NCBI GenBank assembly: GCA_025359845.1
Contig: JANYDT010000035.1
Coordinates: 1-32,880, forward strand
Direction: 5' to 3'
DNA from: Acidimicrobiia bacterium
Lineage (GTDB): Bacteria > Actinomycetota > Acidimicrobiia > Acidimicrobiales > JANYDT01
Length of the DNA stretch: 32,880 nt
This document shows, piece by piece, positions 6,726 to 15,513 of this stretch; the first letter of the stretch is position 1, and every line of letters starts with the position of its first letter. The translations under genes and the position numbers were made by a program. The notes beneath the pieces were generated by a model. That model saw only the letters and a list, made by a program, of their open reading frames with translations. It did no database searches and was not told where the DNA came from.

Positions 6726-8104
6726 ACGTTCTCCCGTCGCGGCAATGTGAGCACGAAACGGGCCCCGACGCCACCGGGGCGGTCTTCGACTCGAAGCTTA
6801 CCCCCGAGCGCCCGAGCGTGTTCGGCCACGATCGCCAATCCGAGGCCGCTGCCCTGAGTAAACCGGGCGCCGGTGCCGCGCGCGAAGCGTTCGAAAATCC
6901 GCTCCCGCTCGCCCTCGGGTACGCCAGGACCGCCGTCGTCGACCACGATCTCGATGCTCGATCCGAGCGATGACGCGCTGAGGCCGGTCGCCCCCCCGCC
7001 GTGGACCTTGGCGTTGTCGAGCAGGTTCACCACCATCCGTTCAAGGCGGCGCCGGTCGACCACCAGCGTCACCAGCGACGAGGCCACGGACACCGGCACT
7101 TCCCCGTAGCCGGCGGCCTTCGTGACCCGCTCCAAGAACCGTTTGACCGGGATGGGTTCGAGGTGCACGTCGCTGACCCCGGCGTCGAGCCGGCTTATTT
7201 CGAGCAGATCGAGGACCATCCGATCAAACCGCCGCAACTGACTGAGCAGGATGTCGAGGGCCTTCTGGCTTCGTTCGGGCAGCTCGTCTCGCCGCCCGGC
7301 CAACACTTCCGACGAGGCCGTAAGGGCCATGAGCGGGGTCCGCAGTTCGTGGCTCACGTCGGACGCGAACCGGGCCTCGCGTTGAATGCGGGCCTGCAGC
7401 GCGTCGGCCATCCGATTGAACGAGTCGACCAGGCGGGCCAAATCGGTGTCGTCCTCGACCGGGAGCCGCGTCCCGAGACCACCGCGAGCTAGCTCTTCCG
7501 ATGCCCCGGACACCCGCGTAAGGGGTTGCAGCACCCGCCGGCTGGTCGATGCCCCCAGCGCCGCCCCACCCAGGGCGGCGATCGCCGATCCGATCACTAG
7601 CGCCACCCGAATGGTACGGAGGTTGCGTTCCAAAGTCTGGTTCGGCGACACCTCGATATAGGTGGCGCGCTGCGTGCCCAGCGACACGGCGACGGCTATG
7701 AGGCTCTGCCCTTGACCCTCGTAGCGTTGCCGGCCGGTGCCGGCGCGCCGTACCGCAATACGCAACGGTTGCGGGAGCGACTGGTACGGCGGCTCGACGA
7801 CGCCGGGGGTGAACACGCGGTCGCCGACGACGAGATACACGGGGGAACCGCGCTCTCGGGGCAGAACCTGTAGCGAAGCCGAAACCGCTTCCTTGCGTGT
7901 CAACACGCCGCGCATGACGGTGGCGTTGGCGAACGCCCGTTGGAGCGCCCCGCTGTCGCGCTGTTCGAGCAACGCACTGCGAACTATCGCATAGGCCACG
8001 ACCGACAGCAGTGACGTCACCAGCAGCGCTCCGAGGGCCGACGCAACTGTCGAGCGAGCGCGCAGACCGAGACGATGCCGGCGTCTTCGTCGGGTCTTGG
8101 CCAC
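6722..8104 (-). CDS. Sensor histidine kinase, MtrB-like
   Basis: A 460-aa membrane kinase. Its layout is a basic N-terminus, TM1 at about 22-42, an extracytoplasmic sensor at 43-163, TM2 at about 166-185, and HAMP at about 186-240. The HisKA domain has the phosphorylated His252 in SHELRTPL. The HATPase domain has the N box (NLLDNAKVHGG, 360-370), the G1 box DDGGPGVP (389-396) and the G2 box GSGLGLAIV (418-426). It autophosphorylates and passes phosphate to a response regulator, most likely the one encoded divergently 153 bp away. The start is GTG 8104, with GAGG just upstream. Pairing with a GerMN lipoprotein gene is the main reason for the MtrB comparison. Confidence 0.9.
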   Translation of the reverse strand: MAKTRRRRRHRLGLRARSTVASALGALLVTSLLSVVAYAIVRSALLEQRDSGALQRAFANATVMRGVLTRKEAVSASLQVLPRERGSPVYLVVGDRVFTPGVVEPPYQSLPQPLRIAVRRAGTGRQRYEGQGQSLIAVAVSLGTQRATYIEVSPNQTLERNLRTIRVALVIGSAIAALGGAALGASTSRRVLQPLTRVSGASEELARGGLGTRLPVEDDTDLARLVDSFNRMADALQARIQREARFASDVSHELRTPLMALTASSEVLAGRRDELPERSQKALDILLSQLRRFDRMVLDLLEISRLDAGVSDVHLEPIPVKRFLERVTKAAGYGEVPVSVASSLVTLVVDRRRLERMVVNLLDNAKVHGGGATGLSASSLGSSIEIVVDDGGPGVPEGERERIFERFARGTGARFTQGSGLGLAIVAEHARALGGKLRVEDRPGGVGARFVLTLPRRENV

Positions 8105-8257
8105 GCCCTCAAGCCTGCCTCATATCACCCTGGTGGCCGTGCTCATGGCCTAACCTGATTGGTCGGTGCACCGTTGCACCACCATTGACAGGCACGCACT
8201 CTGCACCTCACTGGCCGCCCACCCACTGCGCATCGGCGCCGATCCCGAGGGAGAAAC
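8105..8257. promoter_or_regulatory. Divergent promoter region between sensor kinase and response regulator
   Basis: This 153-bp gap must hold the promoters of both divergent genes. A TTGACA lies at 8185-8190 on the plus strand, but no clear -10 box stands at the right distance, so I do not assign a promoter. AGGGAG at 8249-8254 precedes the GTG start of the response regulator. Confidence 0.4.
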
Positions 8258-8977
8258 GTGAACGACCTGCTTTTGATCGAAGACGACTTCCAGGTCAGCG
8301 CGGCGTTGCGCCTGGCGCTGGAGGATGAGGGCTATCGCGTCGTCGAGGCCCCTAACGGTCGCACCGGACTGGAAGAGTTCGCCAAACAGTCGATCGATCT
8401 TGTGCTCGTCGACCTGCGGCTGCCCGACATGACGGGCTTCGACGTGTGCCGGGCGCTTCGGGCCAAGAGCATCGTGCCGATCATCATCGTGACCGCGCAA
8501 ACCGATACCCACGATCTGGTGGTGGGCCTTGAAGCGGGGGCCGATGACTATGTCACCAAGCCGGTCGTGCCCAAAGCGCTCGCCGCTCGAATCCGGGCCC
8601 ACTTGCGGCGCGTGGCCCTGCATGAGAGCCCGGACGCGACGTCGGGTAGCGACGCCGGGCCGGAAGGCCGCCCGAAGGGCAAGGTGTTCGGCGACATCGA
8701 GGTGCGCGAGGCCGACACCGTGGTGCTCAAGAAGGGTGTCATTTTGTCGCTCACCAAGACCGAGTACCTATTGATGGTCGAGTTTGCCAATCACCCCAAC
8801 CAGGTGCTGTCTCGCGACCAGCTGCTGGAACGCGTATGGGGCTACGACTGGCTGGGCGACTCACGCCTCGTCGATGCGCACATGCGCCGCCTACGGGTCA
8901 AGATCGAAGATGAGCCCGAAAACCCGGTTCACCTGCTGACTGTACGAGGCCTCGGATACCGGCTGCAATCGCCCTAA
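8258..8977 (+). CDS. OmpR/PhoB-family response regulator, MtrA-like
   Basis: A 239-aa two-domain regulator. The receiver domain has the acidic pair E8-D9-D10, the phosphorylated Asp52 (VDLRLPD), Thr79 and Lys101. A short Ser/Gly/Asp-rich linker at about 122-145 leads to a winged-helix DNA-binding domain whose C-terminal half reads LSRDQLLERVWGY, VDAHMRRLRVKIE and TVRGLGYRL. This is close to the MtrA pattern. Start GTG 8258 has a good ribosome-binding site five bases upstream. The gene is transcribed away from the kinase-lipoprotein pair. In mycobacteria mtrA, mtrB and lpqB are colinear, so this split is a variant. Targets are not visible. Confidence 0.92.
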   Translation: MNDLLLIEDDFQVSAALRLALEDEGYRVVEAPNGRTGLEEFAKQSIDLVLVDLRLPDMTGFDVCRALRAKSIVPIIIVTAQTDTHDLVVGLEAGADDYVTKPVVPKALAARIRAHLRRVALHESPDATSGSDAGPEGRPKGKVFGDIEVREADTVVLKKGVILSLTKTEYLLMVEFANHPNQVLSRDQLLERVWGYDWLGDSRLVDAHMRRLRVKIEDEPENPVHLLTVRGLGYRLQSP

Positions 8978-9066
8978 TCGGGGTTTTTGTTACACAACCG
9001 CAACCTGCGGAAGATGGTCGTGTTACTTGCGGGGTGCAACATATCTATGTGGTTCCCCTTGGCTGG

Positions 9067-9096
9067 CCGAGCCGGTAGCGATTGCTGCCGGCTCGG
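9067..9096. terminator. Hairpin between convergent response regulator and ABC operon
   Basis: The arms ccgagccggtagc (9067-9079) and gctgccggctcgg (9084-9096) form a 13-bp stem with one G-T wobble and a four-base loop. It lies in the 171-bp gap between two convergent transcription units, so it could stop both. There is no T tract on either side, so it is not a textbook intrinsic terminator. Confidence 0.5.
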
Positions 9097-9148
9097 TGCG
9101 CGTTCGGGCACAAACCCAGCACCTGGTGAAGACTCCAGCCACCGATCC

Positions 9149-10198
9149 CTAAGCCACGGCTGAGGTCGATTCCAAGGGCGAGGACGATGCCGCCGGCCAC
9201 TCGATGCCCGGGTAGTGGCAGGCCACCAAGTGACCGCCGCCCTGGTCTGTGAGCAACGGTTCGTCGCTGGCGCAAAGATCGGTCGCCATCGCGCAGCGGG
9301 TCCGAAAGCGGCAGCCTGACGGCGGATCGGCCGGCGAGGGAACGTCGCCCCGCAACACGATACGGGTCTTCTTGCGGGCCCGTTCCAGCCTCGGATCCGG
9401 CACCGGCACGGCCGATAACAGCGCCTTCGTGTACGGGTGCTCGGGGCGTTCGAACACCTCGGACCGGCTGCCGGTCTCGACGATCTTACCGAGGTACATC
9501 ACGGCGATCCGGTCGCTGATGTGGCTCACGACCGAGAGGTCGTGGGCGATGAACACGTACGTCAGGCCGAACTCGTCCTGCAGATCCTCCAGGAGGTTCA
9601 TGACCTGGGCCTGGATGGATACGTCGAGGGCCGAGACCGGCTCGTCGAGGAAGATGAGCTTCGGTCGGGTACCCAGGGCGCGGGCCACGCCCACCCGCTG
9701 GCGCTGTCCGCCGGAGAATTCGTGCGGATACCGAGCGGCGTGCTCACGGGCCAGGCCGCACCTGACGAGCAGGTCGTCGACCTGCCCATAGGCGTCCTTC
9801 GGAGCCGTCCCCTGCACGATCATCGGCTCGGCCACGATCTGGCGGACCGTCATGCGGGGATCGAGCGATGCGTACGGATCCTGGAAGACGATCTGGAGGT
9901 CACGGCGCAGTGCCTTGTTGTTGGGCTTGATGTGGGTGATGTCGACCCCGTCGAAGATGACCTGGCCGGCCGTCGAGGCCATCAGCTTCAACACGAGACG
10001 GGCCGTCGTCGACTTACCGCAGCCCGACTCTCCGACCAGCCCGAACGTTTCTCCCGGCCGGACTGTGTAGCTCACGCCGTCGACCGCTTTCACCGTGCCG
10101 ACCCGACGCCGTAGCAGGGCCCCCTTGGTAATCGGAAAGTGCTTCGTCAGGTTGCGGACCTCCAGAAGGGGCGCAACCGCGGCGAGCTCGGCGCTCAT
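9149..10198 (-). CDS. Oligopeptide/dipeptide ABC transporter ATP-binding protein (DppF type)
   Basis: A 349-aa cytoplasmic ATPase, last gene of the second peptide-transport operon. Walker A GESGCGKS at 56-63, signature FSGGQRQR at 161-168, Walker B LIFLDEP at 181-187 and H219 are all intact. The C-terminal oligopeptide-ABC extension contains CRFRTRCAMATDLC and a further Cys, as in OppF/DppF proteins. It would form a heterodimer with the DppD-type ATPase encoded just upstream. Start ATG 10198 overlaps the upstream stop as ATGA and gives the usual N-terminus, so the longer frame to 10267 is not needed. Confidence 0.92.
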   Translation of the reverse strand: MSAELAAVAPLLEVRNLTKHFPITKGALLRRRVGTVKAVDGVSYTVRPGETFGLVGESGCGKSTTARLVLKLMASTAGQVIFDGVDITHIKPNNKALRRDLQIVFQDPYASLDPRMTVRQIVAEPMIVQGTAPKDAYGQVDDLLVRCGLAREHAARYPHEFSGGQRQRVGVARALGTRPKLIFLDEPVSALDVSIQAQVMNLLEDLQDEFGLTYVFIAHDLSVVSHISDRIAVMYLGKIVETGSRSEVFERPEHPYTKALLSAVPVPDPRLERARKKTRIVLRGDVPSPADPPSGCRFRTRCAMATDLCASDEPLLTDQGGGHLVACHYPGIEWPAASSSPLESTSAVA

Positions 10199-11256
10199 GA
10201 CTGCAGCCTCTCCTCTTGCTGCTCGAGGAACACCCGTTCCCAGCCCACTTCTACAATCCGATGACACCGCGCCAGGTGACCAGCATCGGCATTTACGGCC
10301 ATCAGTTCGGGCCCAACGCTCGTGCAGGCCTCCAAGCAGGCGAAGGCGCAGCGGGGGTGGAAGCGACAGCCCGCCGGCGGTCGCAGCATCGAAGGAGGCG
10401 CCCCCACGATCGGCTTAAGGCGTTCGTGGGCGGGTCGGTCCAGGCGGGGGATCGAGCCCAGGAGCCCCCAGGTGTAGGGCATTCGGGGTCGGTAAAACAG
10501 CTCATCGACCTCACCCTGCTCGACGATCTGGCCCCCGTACATGACGGCGACCCGGTCGGTCATGCCGGCGACGACGCCGAGATCGTGGGTGATCAGTATG
10601 ACCGCCGCCCCCAGATCCGCGGCCGTCTTCTCGATCACCTCGAGCACCTGGGCCTGGATAGTGACATCGAGAGCCGTGGTCGGCTCGTCACAGATGATGA
10701 GCTGGGGTGTACATGAGAGCGCCATAGCGATCATCGCCCGCTGGCGCATGCCCCCCGAGAACTGGTGCGGGTAGTCGAGGGCCCGCTCCGCCGGTCGGGG
10801 AATGCCCACCTGGCCCAGCATTTCGACGGCACGGTTCCAGGCGCTGCGACGTGACCCTTCCTGGTGGACGAGAACCATCTCCTGGATCTGATAGCCAACC
10901 GTGTAGACCGGGTTAAGCGCCGAGAGGGGATCCTGGAAAGTCATCGAGATCTCGCCGCCGCGGATCCTTCGCATCTGTCCTTCGGTACACGCCAGCAGGT
11001 CCTGGCCTTTCCAGAGGATCTGCCCGGACTCGATCTTGCCGGGCGGCCTTGGGATCAGCCCGAGGATCGACATTGCCGTGATCGACTTGCCCGAGCCCGA
11101 CTCGCCCACGATCCCGAACACTTCTCCTGGGCCCACGTCGAAGCTCACCCCGTCGACCGCCTTCACGACGCCGGCGTCGGTGTGAAAATACGTCCTCAGG
11201 TCGCGCACCGAGAGCAGCGGCTCGCTCGACGTCGGTTTGTCGGTGCGATCGGTCAC
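10195..11256 (-). CDS. Oligopeptide/dipeptide ABC transporter ATP-binding protein (DppD type)
   Basis: A 353-aa cytoplasmic ATPase. It has Walker A GESGSGKS at 51-58, the Q loop FQDPLSALNP, signature FSGGMRQR, Walker B LIICDEP and the ITHD switch His. A C-terminal Cys-containing oligopeptide-ABC region (CRFHPRCAFACLEAC) follows. It powers the importer together with the DppF-type partner encoded next. Start GTG 11256 overlaps the stop of the permease gene as GTGA, and its own stop overlaps the next start. The two ATPases are therefore likely made in equal amounts. Confidence 0.92.
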   Translation of the reverse strand: MTDRTDKPTSSEPLLSVRDLRTYFHTDAGVVKAVDGVSFDVGPGEVFGIVGESGSGKSITAMSILGLIPRPPGKIESGQILWKGQDLLACTEGQMRRIRGGEISMTFQDPLSALNPVYTVGYQIQEMVLVHQEGSRRSAWNRAVEMLGQVGIPRPAERALDYPHQFSGGMRQRAMIAMALSCTPQLIICDEPTTALDVTIQAQVLEVIEKTAADLGAAVILITHDLGVVAGMTDRVAVMYGGQIVEQGEVDELFYRPRMPYTWGLLGSIPRLDRPAHERLKPIVGAPPSMLRPPAGCRFHPRCAFACLEACTSVGPELMAVNADAGHLARCHRIVEVGWERVFLEQQEERLQS

Positions 11257-12152
11257 TTGGCCCCACGCAGTTTGGGATCCAGCGCGTCGCGCAGACCATC
11301 ACCGATGAACGTGAAGGCGAGCACGGTCAACACCAAGGCGCCCGCCGGGAAGAAGAAGAGATGAGGAGCGTCGAAGAGGTGGTCCCGGGCATCACCGACC
11401 ATGAGCCCCCAGGCCGGCGTGGGCTCGGCGATGCCCACTCCAAGGAAGCCGAACACCGACTCGAGCAGAATGGCGGAGCCGATCCCGAAGGCGACGCTGA
11501 CGATGATGGGCTGGATGGCGTTCGGCAGCACGTGGCGCGTGAGGATGCGCAGGGTGGAGCAGCCGCTCGCCCGAGCCGCCTCGATGTACTCCTGCGACTT
11601 CACCTGAAGCACACCGGCTCGGAACAGGCGCGCCGATCCCATCCAACCCAGCGCCACGATGGCGAGCACGATCACCCAAACCTTGCGGCCGAAGACGGAG
11701 ATGAAGAAAAGGACCACCACGATGTAAGGAAGAGTGGAGAACACGTCGGCGGTCCGCATGGTGATGGTGTCCCACCAGCCGCCGAAGTAGCCGGCCAGGG
11801 CACCCACCAGCAGCGAGAGTACGGTGGATACGACGACGACGGCCAGAGCCACGCTGAGCGAGATACGGGCACCGAACGCGAGCCTGGTCCACACGTCTCG
11901 GCCCAGTAGGTCCGTTCCCATCCAGTGGGCCCTGCTCGGCTTGCCCAGGCTGGCGGCCGGGTTGATCTTCTTCGGACCGTAGAACGTGATCAGCGGCGCC
12001 AAAATCGCGATCAACGAGAGCAGAACCACGTAGACCACCGACCCTACGGCGAGCTTGTTGCGCAGGAACCGCCGGCGGACATCCGTCCAAAACGGGATGA
12101 GGTCGCCGAGACCAGCGTCGCCGACTGCGGCCGGGGTCACGGTTGCCGCCAT
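11253..12152 (-). CDS. Oligopeptide/dipeptide ABC transporter permease (DppC type)
   Basis: A 299-aa membrane subunit. It has a cytoplasmic N-terminal segment, a first helix at about 38-58, then the periplasmic-side family block HWMGTDLLGRDVWTRL. A helix cluster follows, with the EAA-type docking loop ARASGCSTLRILTRHVLPN and the closing LESVFGFLGVG block. It pairs with the DppB-type permease encoded upstream. Start ATG 12152 shares one base with the upstream stop (TGATG). Unlike the first operon, the permease and ATPase are separate genes here. Confidence 0.92.
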   Translation of the reverse strand: MAATVTPAAVGDAGLGDLIPFWTDVRRRFLRNKLAVGSVVYVVLLSLIAILAPLITFYGPKKINPAASLGKPSRAHWMGTDLLGRDVWTRLAFGARISLSVALAVVVVSTVLSLLVGALAGYFGGWWDTITMRTADVFSTLPYIVVVLFFISVFGRKVWVIVLAIVALGWMGSARLFRAGVLQVKSQEYIEAARASGCSTLRILTRHVLPNAIQPIIVSVAFGIGSAILLESVFGFLGVGIAEPTPAWGLMVGDARDHLFDAPHLFFFPAGALVLTVLAFTFIGDGLRDALDPKLRGAK

Positions 12153-13150
12153 CAGTCCACTTTCTCAGTCGTTAGGCGCACTCTCGGGTCGAGAATGCTG
12201 TAGCCCACGTCGACGAGCAGGCTGGCCATCGCCCCGAACAGCACCACGATGGACGCCAGCCCGAGCACCACGGGGACGTCCTGGGCGAACGCGTAGTCGC
12301 GTATCGTCGAGCCGAGGCCCGGCCAATTGAAGACCGTCTCGGTGAGCACCGCAACGCCGAACAGGCCGATCACATCCAACCCGATGACGGTCAGCGTCGG
12401 GAGCAGGGCATTGCGCAGCGCATGCTTCACGATCACGGTGCTCGACCGCAGGCCCTTCGCCCGGGCCGTGCGAACGTAGTCGGCGTTAAGAACTTCGAGC
12501 ATGGAGGTGCGCGAGATGCGGGTGATGAACCCCGTCTGCACACAGGCGAGCACGATCGCGGGCAGGATCAGATACTTCCATTGATGCCCCAAGGGGATCA
12601 CCACGAACCACCGGTTCGGGCCCATGCCCTGCACGGGAAACCGAGCCCACCGGGGCCAATTCCACTGGGCGGGGCGAACGCCGAGGCCGTATTGCAACAG
12701 CAAGCCGAGCACGAATACCGGTATGCCGGCGAGAGCCACCGCCACGAATCCCGTCACGACATCGAGCAACGAGTATTTCCGCACCGCGGCGATCACCCCG
12801 ATGCCGATGCCGAAGACAATTTCGATGGTGAGACCCCAGAAGGCCAGTCGGGCGCTGTTGGCCGCCCGCTGTTTGAACAGCTCGTTCACCGAGCGGTTAT
12901 TGGAATAGGACTTGCCGAGGTCGCCGTGCAGGACGCGGTTCCAATAGTGGACGTACTGACCGGTGACGGACTTGTCGAGGCCCCACTCCTTCTCGATGGT
13001 ACGCCGGATCTCGGGTCGCACGACCTTCTCGCCCGAGAGAATGTCGATGGTGTTGCCGGGGATGACGAAAAACATGACGAACATGATCGTCACCGCGCCC
13101 CACACGACGAGGAGAGCGAGACCGAGGCGGCGGATGAGATAGCTGGCCAT
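12152..13150 (-). CDS. Oligopeptide/dipeptide ABC transporter permease (DppB type)
   Basis: A 332-aa membrane subunit starting MASYLIRRLGLALLVVW, the usual DppB opening. An extracytoplasmic loop of about 70 residues follows, then helices, the EAA-type loop ARAKGLRSSTVIVKHALRN and the block LTETVFNWPGLGS. ATG 13150 is preferred over an upstream in-frame start because family members begin at this point. The loop after TM1 (GEKVVRPEIRRTIEKEWG) is typical of oligopeptide permeases. The gene is second in its operon, 75 bp after the binding-protein gene. Confidence 0.92.
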   Translation of the reverse strand: MASYLIRRLGLALLVVWGAVTIMFVMFFVIPGNTIDILSGEKVVRPEIRRTIEKEWGLDKSVTGQYVHYWNRVLHGDLGKSYSNNRSVNELFKQRAANSARLAFWGLTIEIVFGIGIGVIAAVRKYSLLDVVTGFVAVALAGIPVFVLGLLLQYGLGVRPAQWNWPRWARFPVQGMGPNRWFVVIPLGHQWKYLILPAIVLACVQTGFITRISRTSMLEVLNADYVRTARAKGLRSSTVIVKHALRNALLPTLTVIGLDVIGLFGVAVLTETVFNWPGLGSTIRDYAFAQDVPVVLGLASIVVLFGAMASLLVDVGYSILDPRVRLTTEKVD

Positions 13151-13225
13151 GGGCTGAGAACCTAGATGACGGCAGGACCGAGGGGGCGGCCACACTCGCG
13201 GCCGTCCCTTCGGGACCTTACGCTG

Positions 13226-14992
13226 CTACTTGAGACTGACCCCGCCGAAGTCTACGAAACCGAGGGCGTTCTGCGGGTATTGGTCGACCTTGGGCGACAG
13301 CACGGTCTGGAAGCGTCCCCAAACGAGCGGGATCACTACGGCCTGGTCGAGCATGATGGCTTCGGCTTGCTGATAATCAGCGGCCTGCTTCGCCGGGTCC
13401 GATTCGGCCTGACCCTTCTCGGTGAGCTGGTCGTACTGTGCCACCGCGAAGTCTGTCAGGTTGTTCGACGCATCGTCGGTGGTGTGGAAGAGTTGGTTGG
13501 CTCCGTTGTCGTACCCGGAGTAGTCCCACGTCCAGCCCGAACGGAACAGTTGAGGGTTCTTATTGCGTACGTCCGTGAAGTAGGTGGTCGGGTTCTGGGC
13601 CTGGATGTCGATATCGATGCCGACATCCTTCAGGTTCGCCTGGATGAGCTGGGCGATCGTGGCTTCCACAGAGGAAGTCCGGTACCAGTATGTGAGCTTC
13701 GGGATCGGCTTGGCATACTCGCTGATCAGCCTCTTGGCCAGCGCCGGGTCGGCGCCTTCCTTCTGGAAGTTCTGCGTCAGGCCAGCCTTATATCCGGGGA
13801 TTCCGGGTGGTGTGAACCCGGTCGAGATCTTGCGGCTCCCGTTGTACACGATGCTGTTGATGCCCGCACGGTCGATCGCCGCGCCGATGGCCTGGCGCAG
13901 CTTCGCCGCGCCGAATCCTCCGACGACCGAGTCCTTCCAGTTGATGCCCAGGTACTGCTCTGAAAGAACGGCCTTGGTGGCCCGATCGCCGTACTTCTTC
14001 GTCGCTTCGGCGAACTTGCCGCCGGGGATGACGCCGTTCGAGGAGTTCCCGGCCTCGAAGTCCGCGTATGCCGAGATCGGGTCCTTCGACACCTTGAAGA
14101 CGAGCGTGTCGAGGCAGGCCGGATGGCCGTTGATCCCACCGAAGTAGGAGTCATTGCGCACAAGCTTTGTCTGCAGATCAGGTTGGCGGGGGCCGTCCAT
14201 CTTGAACGCGCCGTTGCCGATCATAACGCCCTTCTCGTAGTCTTTTCCCGCGATCTGGCCGTCTTTGCTGAGCGGGAAGAACAGCGTGTGCGACACCCGC
14301 TGAGCGAGGCCGCCGTAGGGGCTCGACAGGTTGACGGTAAGCGTGAGATTCGCGTCATCGGCCACAATCGCAAGTTCTTTGCCCTTGCCATCCTGGATCG
14401 CCTGCCAGCCCTTGATGACGTTGGCCAAGTCGGCATACTCCGAGCCCAAGGCGGGACTAACGTTACGCTCCCATGTCTTCTTGAACGTGCTGGGGAGCAC
14501 GTCTTCACCGTTGGAGAACTTGACGCCCTTCTTCAGCTTGAACGTCCACACTGTCGAGTCGGCATTGGAGGACCAAGACTCGGCCACGTCGGGCAGCAAG
14601 TTGCCTGTGTCCGGATCGACACGGGTCAAGCCGTCCCAGACCGCGTTGATGACTTGCGCGCCGATCAGCTCGGTGGTGATGCCTGGATCGATGTGCTGGG
14701 CGTCGGAGGTCGAAAGGGTCCAGTTGTCGATGAACGTGCCGCCCACCTTGTTGCACTTGGTGCCGGTCCCGCCGGCCGCAACGGCCTTGACGGCCGTTGT
14801 CACAGTGGCGGCCGCAGTCGTGGCTGGGGTGGCGGTCGTGGCTGGGATTGCTGTGGTGGCCGGAGCGACCGTCGTCGTCGCCTTGGTTACCCTGGTCACC
14901 TTCTTCTTTTTGACGGCAGAGGTTGCAGGCGGCACGGTGATCGCCAACGCGAGCATTCCGCCCGCTAAGGCTTTCAGATATCGGGTGTTCAT
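13226..14992 (-). CDS. Extracellular solute-binding protein, family 5 (peptide ABC transporter)
   Basis: A 588-aa secreted protein, first gene of the second peptide-transport operon. ATG 14992 begins a signal peptide (MNTRYLKALAGG, a hydrophobic core, then ATSA near residue 26). A stretch KKKKVTRVTKA and an Ala/Thr/Pro repeat segment of about 50 residues come next. The family-5 body starts near KVGGTFIDNW and includes DPGITTELIGAQVINAVWDGL and WTFKLKKGVKFSNGED. No lipobox cysteine is seen, so attachment to the cell surface may depend on the basic and Thr-rich linker. The ligand is probably a peptide, inferred from family and operon. AAGGA lies about 13 nt upstream of the start. Confidence 0.9.
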   Translation of the reverse strand: MNTRYLKALAGGMLALAITVPPATSAVKKKKVTRVTKATTTVAPATTAIPATTATPATTAAATVTTAVKAVAAGGTGTKCNKVGGTFIDNWTLSTSDAQHIDPGITTELIGAQVINAVWDGLTRVDPDTGNLLPDVAESWSSNADSTVWTFKLKKGVKFSNGEDVLPSTFKKTWERNVSPALGSEYADLANVIKGWQAIQDGKGKELAIVADDANLTLTVNLSSPYGGLAQRVSHTLFFPLSKDGQIAGKDYEKGVMIGNGAFKMDGPRQPDLQTKLVRNDSYFGGINGHPACLDTLVFKVSKDPISAYADFEAGNSSNGVIPGGKFAEATKKYGDRATKAVLSEQYLGINWKDSVVGGFGAAKLRQAIGAAIDRAGINSIVYNGSRKISTGFTPPGIPGYKAGLTQNFQKEGADPALAKRLISEYAKPIPKLTYWYRTSSVEATIAQLIQANLKDVGIDIDIQAQNPTTYFTDVRNKNPQLFRSGWTWDYSGYDNGANQLFHTTDDASNNLTDFAVAQYDQLTEKGQAESDPAKQAADYQQAEAIMLDQAVVIPLVWGRFQTVLSPKVDQYPQNALGFVDFGGVSLK

Positions 14993-15157
14993 GGGGGAGT
15001 GGTTCCTTTCAACGAGGCTCAGTAGTAGCTTCGACACGACGCCGGTGCGACTGAAGGCCAGTGTGCGACCAGGCCGCAATCGGATACGTCGGTGGAGTGG
15101 TTTGCTTGTTTGCGACGACGTCGGGTGGCGTCGGGCCGATGACTTCGGCCGATAAGG

Positions 15158-15391
15158 TCAGGAGAGCCGGATCGCGAGGATCACGGTGGAGTAGAAGAAA
15201 ACGAGGGCCGTGGCCACCGTCAGACGGTCGAGGTTGCGTTCGACCACCGACGAACCCGACGTGGCCGCGCCGATGCCGCCGCCGAACATGTCGGAAAGAC
15301 CGCCTCCGCGGCCACTGTGCAGAAGAATCAGCAAGATCATCAACAGACCCGAGAAAACGTCGAGCACGATCATCGGTGCGGTCAGCAGCAC
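15158..15391 (-). CDS. secG: Protein translocase subunit SecG
   Basis: A 77-aa two-helix membrane protein. TM1 is at about 7-24 and TM2 at about 56-75. Between them is the conserved SecG loop with HSGRGGGLSDMFGGG. SecG assists SecYE during Sec-dependent export. Start GTG 15391 has AGGAG upstream at good spacing. The gene closes the gap-pgk-tpiA-secG run, the normal actinobacterial order. A 122-bp gap after tpiA holds a candidate promoter of its own. Confidence 0.93.
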   Translation of the reverse strand: MLLTAPMIVLDVFSGLLMILLILLHSGRGGGLSDMFGGGIGAATSGSSVVERNLDRLTVATALVFFYSTVILAIRLS

Positions 15392-15500
15392 GGCAAGGAA
15401 CTCCTAGAAAGACGAAACAACAACGAAAAGGTCATCGAAAGGTACCAGGAAAATCACGTGATTTGCGTTCATTCGAAACAACCTGAGCATTTGCTCGGAA

Positions 15501-15509
15501 ATCATACCA
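15501..15509 (-). promoter_or_regulatory. Candidate extended -10 promoter for secG
   Basis: Just after the tpiA stop, the minus strand reads TGGTATGAT, a TGn extension followed by a near-consensus -10 hexamer. No good -35 box is visible, which is acceptable for an extended -10 promoter. It would give a leader of about 100 nt before the secG start. Confidence 0.4.
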
Positions 15510-15513
15510 GTCC

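Noticed and set aside
8973-8998. Intrinsic terminator directly after the response regulator
   Set aside because: A ccc/ggg pairing precedes ttttt, but the stem is only three to four base pairs. The stronger hairpin at 9067-9096 is the better candidate.
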